This document shows positions 42,129-52,353 of a stretch of 64,000 nucleotides of DNA, piece after piece. This DNA comes from Dactylosporangium sp. AC04546 (GTDB lineage Bacteria > Actinomycetota > Actinomycetes > Mycobacteriales > Micromonosporaceae). The stretch is taken from positions 124,001-188,000 of the forward strand of contig NZ_JAHYSG010000007.1 in the NCBI RefSeq assembly GCF_022095675.1, given 5' to 3'. The notes beneath the pieces are model-generated. The model did not search any database. It had not been told where the DNA came from and worked only from the letters and a program-made list of their open reading frames with translations. Every line of letters starts with the position of its first letter. The first letter of the stretch is position 1. Both the position numbers and the translations under genes were made by a program.

Positions 42129-43145
42129 TCAGGGGATCGTGATGACGTGCTCCGGCGACCACGTCAGCCGGACGGTGGTGCCGCGCGGGTCCTGCAGGTC
42201 CGCCGGCGTGTGCCGGCTGTGCTCCAGGACCACGAACCGGGGCCCGGCGTCGAGGTCGACGACGTAGCGGATCGCCGGCCCGGCGTAGACGACCTCGGCG
42301 ACGGTGCCTTCGGCGACGGTCACGCCGGCCGTCACCGGCCCGTCGATGGTGATCTTCTCCGGGCGGATCGCGTAGGTGCCGTCCGCGCCGACCAGCTTGC
42401 GGGCGGCCGCGCCGGTGAGCAGGTTGGAGGTGCCGACGAACCCGGCGACGAACGCGGTGGCGGGCCGCTCGTACACCTCGGCGGGTGGGCCGACCTGCTC
42501 GATGCGGCCCTGGTGGAACACCGCGACCCGGTCGCTGAGGGTCAGCGCCTCCTCCTGGTCGTGGGTCACGAAGACGAACGTGATGCCGACCTCGCGCTGC
42601 AGCGCCTTGAGCTCGATCTGCATCTCCTCGCGCAGCTGGCGGTCGAGCGCGCCGAGCGGCTCGTCGAGCAGCAGCACCCGCGGCCGGTTCACCAGCGCCC
42701 GGGCGAGGGCGACCCGCTGCCGCTGCCCGCCGGACAGTTCCGCCGGGCGGCGGTGCCCGAGACCCTCGAGGCGCACCGAGGCGAGCGCCGCCTCGGCCCG
42801 CTCGCGGCGCTGCGCCCGCGGCACCCCGCGGACCCGCAGCCCGTACTCGACGTTGCGCCGCACGTCGAGATGCGGGAACAGCGCGTAGTCCTGGAACACC
42901 GTGTTCACGTCGCGCTCGAACGGCGCCGCCCGGGTCACGTCGGTGCCGCTGAGCAGCACCGTGCCGGCCGTCGGCAGCTCGAACCCGGCGATCATCCGCA
43001 GGACCGTGGTCTTGCCCGACCCGGACGGCCCGAGCATCGCGAAGAACTCGCCGTCGCCGATCTCCAGGTCGATGCCGGCGACCGCCTCGACCTCGCCGAA
43101 GTGCTTGCGCAGACCACGCAGCACGATCGCCGGGCTGTCCTGCAC
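42129..43145 (-). CDS. spermidine/putrescine-type ABC ATPase (PotA-like)
   Basis: A 338-residue ATPase: Walker A GPSGSGKTT, FQDYALFPHL, signature LSGGQRQR, Walker B VLLLDEPLGALD, THDQEEALTLSD and a C-terminal TOBE domain (about 265-338). The GTG at 43145 has GAGGAGG six to seven bases upstream and is preferred to an ATG 21 codons earlier that would run through the PucR promoter region. It is the first gene of the amine-transport operon and divergent from the PucR gene. Confidence 0.88.
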   Translation of the reverse strand: MQDSPAIVLRGLRKHFGEVEAVAGIDLEIGDGEFFAMLGPSGSGKTTVLRMIAGFELPTAGTVLLSGTDVTRAAPFERDVNTVFQDYALFPHLDVRRNVEYGLRVRGVPRAQRRERAEAALASVRLEGLGHRRPAELSGGQRQRVALARALVNRPRVLLLDEPLGALDRQLREEMQIELKALQREVGITFVFVTHDQEEALTLSDRVAVFHQGRIEQVGPPAEVYERPATAFVAGFVGTSNLLTGAAARKLVGADGTYAIRPEKITIDGPVTAGVTVAEGTVAEVVYAGPAIRYVVDLDAGPRFVVLEHSRHTPADLQDPRGTTVRLTWSPEHVITIP

Positions 43146-43215
43146 CGCCGCCTCCTCGCCACGTGTGGCCCACGGTTGGACGCCAACCGTAGGCAACCCG
43201 GCCAGCACCGGTAAA

Positions 43216-43263
43216 TGGACGGATGTCCAAGCGTTGTGCCCGTTGTCTGTGCGGCCGTACAGT
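43216..43263 (+). promoter_or_regulatory. PucR-gene promoter and TGGAC-N4-GTCCA dyad
   Basis: TTGTGC (43234-43239), 18-bp spacer, TACAGT (43258-43263), then six bases to the GTG: a complete leaderless promoter. The inverted repeat TGGAC-GGAT-GTCCA (43216-43229) lies just upstream of the -35 and between the divergent genes, where PucR could bind to control both. Confidence 0.6.
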
Positions 43264-43269
43264 CACGGC

Positions 43270-44733
43270 GTGGCGCTGCGCCTCGCCGACCTGCTCGCCG
43301 ACCCGACCCTCGACCTCCGGCTGGTCGACGGCGCGGCGGCCGCGCTCGCCCGGACGATCCGCTGGGTCGCGGTGACCGAGCTGGCCGACCCGCGGCCGTT
43401 CCTCTCCGGCGGCGAGCTGGTGCTGACGACCGGGCTGCGCCAGCGCAGCGCCGCCGCGCAGCGGGAGTTCGTCGCCCGCATCGCCGAGCGCGACGTGGTG
43501 GGCGTCGGCTTCGGCATCGGCCTCACCCACAAGGCGGTGCCGGTCGCGACCCTCGCGGAGGCCCGCCGGCGCGGCCTGCCGGTGCTCGAGATCCCGTACT
43601 CCACGCCGTTCATCGCCGTCGACCAGTTCGTGGCCGACCGCATCCTGGAGGAGCAGTACGGCCGCTTCCACGACCTGCTCGACGAGTACGACACCCTGGC
43701 CCGCTCGCTGCTGTCCGGCCGCGGGCTCGGCGCGCTGGTCGATTCGCTCCAGCAGATCCTCGGCGCCCCGGTCATGGTGCTCGACCAGCAGGCGCACATC
43801 CTGGCGGCCGCGCCGGGCGCGCCGGCCGCGGCGCCGTGGCCGGTCGAGGAGATCCTGGCGGGCGGCGCCGCGGGGCTGACCGCGACCCCGGTCCTCGTCG
43901 AGGAGACGGTGGTGGCGCACCTGTGCTGCCGCACGCCGCGCCGCTCGGCCGACGTCCTGCCGTACGCGGTGGCCCTCGTCGGCCTGGAGCTGGCGCGGCG
44001 CCAGGCGGTCCTGGCCGGGCAGCGCCAGCTCGTCGGCCAGGTCCTGGAGGACGTCATCCGCGGCGGCATCACCGCGGCCGAGGCCGAGCGGCGGCTCGCC
44101 ACGTTCGGCATCCAGGTCGCCGCCGGCCATGCCGTCCTCGTCGGTACCGCGGACCCGGCCGGCGACCTGCCGGTGCGGCTCACCGGCGTGCCGCAGCTGC
44201 CCGGCGCGATCACCGCCGTCGTCGACGAGTGCCTGGTCGCGGTGCTCACCCCGGGCCAGGACCCGCGCCGGGCCGCCCTGCTGCTGCTCGACCAGCTCGG
44301 CCGGTCCGGCTCGGGCGCCCGGGTCGGCATCGGCGGGCGCCGCGCGGGCGTCGCCGGGCTGCGCTGGAGCTACTACGAGGCGTTCGAGGCGATGAGCCGC
44401 GGCCCCGGCGTCAACGACCGCGAGCGGATGAGCCTGACCGGCCTGCTGCTGGCCAGCGAGGACGTCCCGCTGCGGGACCTCGCCGAGGACCTGCTGCGCC
44501 CGCTGCGCGAGTTCGACGCCCGGCACGGCGGTGCCCTGGTGCGGACCCTGCGCGAGTACCTCGACGCGAACGGCTCGGTCGCGACCGTGGCCGAGCGGCT
44601 CATTGTGCACCGCAACACCGTGCGGTACCGCGTCGAGCAGATCGAGTCGCTCACCGGGCGCTCGCTGAGCAGCACCGCCGACCGCGTGCAGCTGTGGCTG
44701 GCCCTGGCCGCGACCCGCCTCGGCACGCCCTGA
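43270..44733 (+). CDS. PucR family transcriptional regulator
   Basis: A 487-residue regulator: N-terminal PucR purine-catabolism-type domain (LRLADLLADPTLDLRLVDG, LSGGELVLTTGL), a GGDEF-like/CdaR middle part and a C-terminal PucR HTH (LREYLDANGSVATVAERL, VHRNTVRYRVEQI). GTG start at 43270, leaderless by the promoter at 43234-43263. Divergent from the amine-type ABC operon, which it probably controls in response to the imported amine or its breakdown product. A hairpin at 44767-44794 ends it. Confidence 0.88.
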   Translation: MALRLADLLADPTLDLRLVDGAAAALARTIRWVAVTELADPRPFLSGGELVLTTGLRQRSAAAQREFVARIAERDVVGVGFGIGLTHKAVPVATLAEARRRGLPVLEIPYSTPFIAVDQFVADRILEEQYGRFHDLLDEYDTLARSLLSGRGLGALVDSLQQILGAPVMVLDQQAHILAAAPGAPAAAPWPVEEILAGGAAGLTATPVLVEETVVAHLCCRTPRRSADVLPYAVALVGLELARRQAVLAGQRQLVGQVLEDVIRGGITAAEAERRLATFGIQVAAGHAVLVGTADPAGDLPVRLTGVPQLPGAITAVVDECLVAVLTPGQDPRRAALLLLDQLGRSGSGARVGIGGRRAGVAGLRWSYYEAFEAMSRGPGVNDRERMSLTGLLLASEDVPLRDLAEDLLRPLREFDARHGGALVRTLREYLDANGSVATVAERLIVHRNTVRYRVEQIESLTGRSLSSTADRVQLWLALAATRLGTP

Positions 44734-44766
44734 CCGGATCCCGGGACTGTCCCGGTGACGCACGAA

Positions 44767-44794
44767 GGGCCGCGCGGGAAGTCCCGCGCGGCCC
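44767..44794. terminator. bidirectional hairpin between PucR gene and katG
   Basis: Perfect 12-bp arms GGGCCGCGCGGG (44767-44778) and its complement (44783-44794) with a 4-base loop, between the two convergent stops at 44733 and 44812. Confidence 0.75.
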
Positions 44795-44811
44795 GTTCGT
44801 ATGTGGAGACG

Positions 44812-47881
<3,070 letters not shown>

Positions 47882-47946
47882 GACCTCTACCGTATCGTTG
47901 CACCACCCTGTGAGGATTTACCGCACGTACGACACCTGGAGAGGGG

Positions 47947-48663
47947 ATGAAGGCTCAAACCCCGGTGCAGCACCGCCCGGTCGACCTGGCCCGGGAGCAC
48001 GGCATCTCACCGCAGACGGTCCGCAACTACGAACGCGACGGCGTGATCCCGCCGGCGGAGCGGGCCGAGAGCGGCCACCGGCGGTACACAGCCGTCCACG
48101 CGAGCGCCCTGCGCGCGTATCTGGCGCTCGTCGCGGCCCACGGCTACGCGACCGCCGGCGACGTCATGCGGGCCGTCGCGGCCGGCGACCTCGACACCGC
48201 CCTGCGCGCGGTGGACCGCGGCCACGCCCAGCTGCTGCGTGACCGCGAGACGGTCGACGCCGTCGAGTCGGCGGCCCGCGTCCTGACGGCCGCCCCGCCA
48301 CCGAGCCTGCCGGACCGGGCGTTGCCGATCGGCGCGGTCGCGCACCGGCTCGGCGTGCGGCCGGCGACCCTGCGCAAGTGGGAGCGCGCCGGCGTCCTGC
48401 GGCCGGAGCGCGACCGGGCGACCCGGCAGCGCGTGTACCGCCCGGCCGACGTCCGCGACGCCGAGCTCGCGCACCTGCTGCGCCGCGGCGGCTACCTGCT
48501 GGCCCACATCGCCACGGTCGTCGACCAGGTGCGCACGGCCGGCGGCCCGGAGCCCCTGGCCGCGTCCCTGGCCACCTGGCGCGAGCGCCTCGCGACCCGC
48601 TCCCGCGCCATGCTCACGGCCGCCGCCCGCCTCGACGAGCACCTGCGCGCCCTGGGCCACTGA
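47947..48663 (+). CDS. MerR-type regulator with two HTH domains (TioE-like)
   Basis: A 238-residue protein with two separate MerR-type winged HTH domains: residues 10-55 (VDLAREHGISPQTVRNYERDGV) and about 125-195 (LPIGAVAHRLGVRPATLRKWERAGV). They are joined by a helical linker; the C terminus is helical. I recall this double-HTH type under the name TioE. Having two DNA-binding domains in one chain allows a monomer to read a dyad. GGAGAGG precedes the ATG. It is divergent from the alpha/beta hydrolase gene, its most likely target. Confidence 0.8.
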   Translation: MKAQTPVQHRPVDLAREHGISPQTVRNYERDGVIPPAERAESGHRRYTAVHASALRAYLALVAAHGYATAGDVMRAVAAGDLDTALRAVDRGHAQLLRDRETVDAVESAARVLTAAPPPSLPDRALPIGAVAHRLGVRPATLRKWERAGVLRPERDRATRQRVYRPADVRDAELAHLLRRGGYLLAHIATVVDQVRTAGGPEPLAASLATWRERLATRSRAMLTAAARLDEHLRALGH

Positions 48664-48719
48664 CCGCCGCGCCGCGCCGCCTCGTCCCGCGCCCGCTGGG
48701 TCACTGTGGTCGCTCGGCG

Positions 48720-48759
48720 GATATTCCGGACAGGAATAGATATTCCCCTCAGGAATATC
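48720..48759. promoter_or_regulatory. tandem AT-rich dyads GATATTCC-N5-GGAATA(TC)
   Basis: Two inverted repeats lie head to tail: 48720-48740 (GATATTCC, GGACA, GGAATAGA) and 48739-48759 (GATATTCC, CCTCA, GGAATATC, perfect 8-bp arms). Centres are 19 bp apart. The AT-rich motif stands out sharply in this GC-rich DNA and lies between two convergent genes, just before a GTG reading frame. Confidence 0.7.
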
Positions 48760-48761
48760 GC

Positions 48762-48938
48762 GTGGCCGAACACCACCACCACCACCCCACCCGGCGGGAG
48801 GTGGCACGCCGGCTCGGCGTGGGACGGGCGGGCGGCTACGGCTTGGGGCGCTCCTTCGTGCCCGCCGCGAGCAGCGCGACCACCTCGGCGATGCGCGCCG
48901 GGCGCTGCTCGGGGTGGCGCTTCGTGGCGTCGATGTAG
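48762..48938 (+). CDS. possible short His-rich reading frame, doubtful
   Basis: GTG at 48762, two bases after the tandem dyads, opens a 58-residue frame that begins VAEHHHHHPTRREVARRLG. The five successive CAC codons and the nearby regulatory-looking DNA are suggestive of a leader or small metal-binding peptide. More than half of the frame, however, is antisense to the DUF1905 gene and there is no clear ribosome site. Treat as unproven. Confidence 0.2.
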   Translation: MAEHHHHHPTRREVARRLGVGRAGGYGLGRSFVPAASSATTSAMRAGRCSGWRFVASM

Positions 48939-49306
48939 CGCAGGTACGCGCGGCGGTAGAACTGCGCGAGCGAGTCGAAGAACGCCCCGGCCGCCGGGTC
49001 GGCCGCCAGGGCCGCGGCCAGGTCGTCGGCGAGGTCGGCGCGCTGCGGGCCCTCCGGGAAGAGCTCGACCGTGACGGTGTCGCCCGCTGCCATGCCGCAG
49101 TCGCGAAGCCAGGCCGGGCCGACCAGCAGCCGCGCCCCGGCCTCCGTGCCCGCCGTGGCCACCTCGCCGCGGACGCGGATGCCGTCGACCGTGCCGCCGA
49201 CCAGGTGGCGGGGCTTGCGGCCCCAGACCGTGTCGGGGTCGAACGGGACCGGGATCACCAGGTGGCCGCGCGGGCCGGCCGCCACCGTCGTGGTGAAGCG
49301 CTCCAT
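48836..49306 (-). CDS. DUF1905 / YdeI-OmpD-associated protein
   Basis: A 156-residue protein. The N-terminal DUF1905 beta-barrel (VIPVPFDPDTVWGRKPRHLVGGTVDG) is followed by the helical YdeI/OmpD-associated part (AAFFDS-like GAFFDSLAQFYRRAYLRYID, then ATKRHPEQRPARIAEVV). Biochemical role unknown; the helical part is sometimes called bacteriocin-protection. The ATG at 49306 follows TAGGTT (49318-49313) by six bases, another leaderless candidate. It is not in an operon. Confidence 0.8.
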   Translation of the reverse strand: MERFTTTVAAGPRGHLVIPVPFDPDTVWGRKPRHLVGGTVDGIRVRGEVATAGTEAGARLLVGPAWLRDCGMAAGDTVTVELFPEGPQRADLADDLAAALAADPAAGAFFDSLAQFYRRAYLRYIDATKRHPEQRPARIAEVVALLAAGTKERPKP

Positions 49307-49323
49307 GCGGCCAACCTACGCGC

Positions 49324-51138
49324 TCAGTTCAGCTGGAAGAGCGTGAGGACCGCGGCGTGGTCGGAGGACCAGGCGTTGGCAGACGGGTTCGTCTGCGACG
49401 GGGTGCCCTCCCAGACGGCCTCCGAGGACAGCACCGTGAGCGGGCCCTTGTAGTGGACGAAGTCGATGCGGTCCTGGGGCTCGGGCTCGCCCGCGTGGGC
49501 GTCGTAGCCGTAGCCGCCGGTGAAGGTCTTGTACACCGGGGACCAGGTCGCGCCGGGGGTCGTGGCCGGGTTCGGGTGGGCCTGGCGGTACGAGTCGACG
49601 AGGCCCGCGTTCGCCGGAACCGTCGAGGTGGGCCAGGGGACGGCGCCGTAGCCGCAGCGGGCGTTCGCGGCCGTCCAGTCCAGGTGCGACGGGGCGTTGA
49701 AGTCACCCGTCAGCAGGACCGGGGTGGTCGCGGACGCCGCCAGGTCGGCCGACATCGCGGCGACGATGTCGGTGATCTGGCCGGTGCGGCCCGACGACGA
49801 CTCCCGGTTCAGCAGCTGCTGGACGCTCATGCGGCCGAAGCAGGCGTCGTACGGGCCGTACGGGGTGTAGCCCAGGTGGGCGCTCCACAGCCGCAGCGAC
49901 CGGGTGCCCAGGTCGATCCGGGCGGCCACCGCCGCGCCGGCGACCGTCGGCGTGGTGGCGGTGATCGGGTAGCGGCTGAGGACCGCGGTGTCCGAGTTCT
50001 GGAAGTAGGACCAGCCGAGGGCGGTCGCCAGGGACTGGGCGGCGGTCTGGTTCTCCTGGATGCCGACGACGTCGACGTCGCGTTCGAGCAGGAACTTCAG
50101 CTCCTTCTCCAGGCCGTTGGAGACCGCGGTGCCGCCGTGCCAGAGGTTCCAGCTCAGCGCCCGGAACTGCGGGACGAGCGCGCCCGACTGGACCCGGATC
50201 GTCACCGTCGCGTCGGCGGTGCCGGTCGTCGTGGTGGCCCGGACGCCGACCGTCGCGGTGCCGGCCGCGGCCGGCGTGCCGGTGACGGCGCCCGCGGCCG
50301 AGACCGTGACCCAGGCCGGGCCGGAGGTCTTGGTGAAGGTGAGGCCGGTGGTACCGCCCTGGACGAGCCCGCCGACCGTCGCCGCGTACGCGGTGCCGGC
50401 CTTGGCGTTGCGCAGGGTGAACGCCGGGGTGGGGAAGCGCGGGGCGGCGGTGCTGGTCAGGCGCACCCGGACGGGCTGGGCCAGCCAGGTGTAGCCGTCG
50501 TTGTAGAGGTAGAAGACGATGTAGTCGCCGGCCGCCAGGCCCGACGTCGGCAGCGTCGCGGTGCCGCCGGTGCCCGGCGTGTAGGCCCAGGTCAGCGACG
50601 GTCCGACGTAGGCCTGGTTCACCGGGCCGTCGCCGGGGTCGCGGTACAGGCCGACCCAGTTCTTGGCGTTCGGTTTCGACGTGGTGTAGCTCAGCTGGAT
50701 CGGCGCGCCCGCGGCGCCCGTGGCCGAGCCGAGCGTCAGGGTGCCGGTGGGCGCGGCCGTCAGCTGCACGCGGACGGGCTGGGCGAGCCAGGTGTACCCG
50801 TCGTTGTACAGGGAGTACAGGACGTAGGCGCCCGGCGCGCGGCCGGTCGTGGGCAGCGTCGCGGAGCCGCTGGAGCCCGGCGTGTAGGTCCAGGCGAGCG
50901 ACGGGCCGACGTACGCCTCGTTCACCGGGCCGTTGCCCGGGTCGGCGTAGAGCCCCACCCAGTTCTTCGCGTTCGGGCGGGGGGTGGCGAAGTCGAACCG
51001 CAGCTCGGCGCCGGCGACGACGGTCGCGGTGGGCACCGTGAGCGTCCCGTCGGCGGCCGCCCGGGCGGGCCGGCCCGGCAGGGTGACGGCCAGGGCGGCG
51101 ATCATGATGACGGTCAGGACGCTGGACAAGAGGCGCAT
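49324..51138 (-). CDS. secreted protein with tandem Ig-like domains and an EEP hydrolase domain
   Basis: A 604-residue secreted protein: signal (1-28), two near-duplicate Ig-like modules (about 29-215, both with PNAKNWVGLY, AYVGPSL and YNDGYTWLAQPVRV), a putative-Ig/He_PIG domain (about 220-310) and an endonuclease/exonuclease/phosphatase domain (about 325-604; ALSWNLWHGGT, VVGIQENQ, LTGDFNAPSHLDW, DRIDFVHYKG, SSDHAAVLT). The EEP catalytic Asn, Glu, Asp and His are all present. The substrate could be DNA, a phospholipid or a phosphoester. The ATG at 51138 has GGAG before it. Confidence 0.85.
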   Translation of the reverse strand: MRLLSSVLTVIMIAALAVTLPGRPARAAADGTLTVPTATVVAGAELRFDFATPRPNAKNWVGLYADPGNGPVNEAYVGPSLAWTYTPGSSGSATLPTTGRAPGAYVLYSLYNDGYTWLAQPVRVQLTAAPTGTLTLGSATGAAGAPIQLSYTTSKPNAKNWVGLYRDPGDGPVNQAYVGPSLTWAYTPGTGGTATLPTSGLAAGDYIVFYLYNDGYTWLAQPVRVRLTSTAAPRFPTPAFTLRNAKAGTAYAATVGGLVQGGTTGLTFTKTSGPAWVTVSAAGAVTGTPAAAGTATVGVRATTTTGTADATVTIRVQSGALVPQFRALSWNLWHGGTAVSNGLEKELKFLLERDVDVVGIQENQTAAQSLATALGWSYFQNSDTAVLSRYPITATTPTVAGAAVAARIDLGTRSLRLWSAHLGYTPYGPYDACFGRMSVQQLLNRESSSGRTGQITDIVAAMSADLAASATTPVLLTGDFNAPSHLDWTAANARCGYGAVPWPTSTVPANAGLVDSYRQAHPNPATTPGATWSPVYKTFTGGYGYDAHAGEPEPQDRIDFVHYKGPLTVLSSEAVWEGTPSQTNPSANAWSSDHAAVLTLFQLN

Positions 51139-51363
51139 CGGGGGCTCCGCGGATCGACGGACGGCGATCAGGTGAGCATCGGCACCCGGCGTGCATGCGA
51201 CGTGACATCGGATCGACGGGCGACCCAACGCTGGCTGACCTTGGTGGATGCCGTCGGTGGACCGTGTGCGGATCGTGATCGGGGCGTCTTGCGCGGCCCG
51301 TGCCGGGTGCCCTACTGTCGGCCCCGCCTACACCCCGACACTTCCGGACGGAAGGGATACGCC

Positions 51364-51510
51364 GTGCGCCCCGATCACGACGAGCCGACCGAGCCGCTGG
51401 ACGCCGGTGACGGCCGCGGCGAGGCCTCCGGCGCGGGCGTCCTGGTCGCCATCGGTGTGATCGGCATCCTGGTCATCATCGGCTTCGTCTTCAGCGTCGT
51501 CAGCCGCTGA
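51364..51510 (+). CDS. small single-pass membrane protein
   Basis: A 48-residue protein: acidic N terminus (MRPDHDEPTEPLDAGDG) and one hydrophobic helix (about 25-46, VLVAIGVIGILVIIGFVFSVV). The GTG at 51364 has GGAAGGG upstream and the gene is followed by a palindromic hairpin with a T-rich end, so the unit looks complete. Function unknown. Small membrane proteins of this shape are common in actinomycetes. Confidence 0.6.
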   Translation: MRPDHDEPTEPLDAGDGRGEASGAGVLVAIGVIGILVIIGFVFSVVSR

Positions 51511-51519
51511 CCTGCGGAT

Positions 51520-51533
51520 CCTGCCGCGGCAGG
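51520..51533 (+). terminator. short hairpin after the small membrane protein gene
   Basis: CCTGCCGCGGCAGG is a 14-bp perfect palindrome followed by TTTCCTT, nine bases past the stop; a minimal intrinsic terminator. Confidence 0.55.
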
Positions 51534-51687
51534 TTTCCTTACCGTATCCGGTGCACCGAAGAATTTACGTGCGGACGCCGCTGGGCACCCCATCGCGGCG
51601 GCCGGTGAACGTACGCTACGTGAGCGGGGGCATACGCGTCCGTTGCATGTAGAAGCTTCGATCAAGTGCACCGAGGAGCTCGGGTCT

Positions 51688-52353
51688 GTGAGCGGAAGTC
51701 CTGTCCGTGTCCTGCTGGTCGACGATCACACGCTCTTGCTGGAGGCCGTGTCCGAACTGCTGCGCATGGAGGACGACATCGAGATCGTCGGCACCGCGGG
51801 CGACGGCGGGTCGGCGGTCGCCATGGCCGCCTGCGTGCTGCCCGACATCGTGCTGCTCGACATCGAGATGCCCGGGGAGACGCCCCAGGAGACGCTCGCG
51901 CGGATCAAGGACGTGTCGCCCGCCTCCTCGGTCATCGCGCTGAGCATGCACGACGGCGCCGGGCTGGTGCGGGAGATGCTGTCCGCCGGCGCCCGGGGCT
52001 ACCTCCACAAGAGCGTGAGCCGCCAGGACCTCGTGGCCGCCATCCGCAGCGTCCACCGCGACCGCAGCCGGATGGTCGTGTCGGTGTCGAGCAACGGCTT
52101 CCACGCCCCCGACCCCGCGGACACCACGGGGCCGGGCGCGCTGTCCGCCCGCGAGCACGAGGTGCTCGCCCTCGCGGCCCAGGCACTGAGCAACCGCCAG
52201 ATCGCCAAGCAGATGTCGATCACCGAGGGCACCGTCAAGCGCCACCTGCGCAACATCTTCGCCAAGCTGGGCGCCGTGTCGCGCATCGACGCGGTCAACA
52301 AGGCGACGGCGCCGGGCGGCCAGCCCGGCTATCCGGGCCGCCGCTCAGCCTGA
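51688..52353 (+). CDS. NarL/FixJ-type response regulator
   Basis: A 221-residue two-component regulator: receiver (5-120) with the phospho-acceptor Asp58 (VLLDIEMPGE) and the Lys switch (YLHKSVS), and a LuxR-type HTH (about 150-210; LSAREHEVLALAAQALSNRQIAKQ, EGTVKRHLRNIFAKL). GTG at 51688 with GAGGAG about 11 bases upstream is preferred to a longer ATG form. No kinase is adjacent; the NarL-partner kinase at 60598-61623, on the other side of the biosynthetic genes, is the likely mate. Its end overlaps the convergent exporter by 9 bp. Confidence 0.88.
   Translation: MSGSPVRVLLVDDHTLLLEAVSELLRMEDDIEIVGTAGDGGSAVAMAACVLPDIVLLDIEMPGETPQETLARIKDVSPASSVIALSMHDGAGLVREMLSAGARGYLHKSVSRQDLVAAIRSVHRDRSRMVVSVSSNGFHAPDPADTTGPGALSAREHEVLALAAQALSNRQIAKQMSITEGTVKRHLRNIFAKLGAVSRIDAVNKATAPGGQPGYPGRRSA

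Noticed and set aside
40015..44763. Very long open minus-strand frame (over 1500 codons) through the PotB-like, PotD-like, PotA-like and PucR genes
   Set aside because: Only its last part (40015-40893) is a real gene; the rest is frame-shadow of well-supported genes, a known effect of very high GC.
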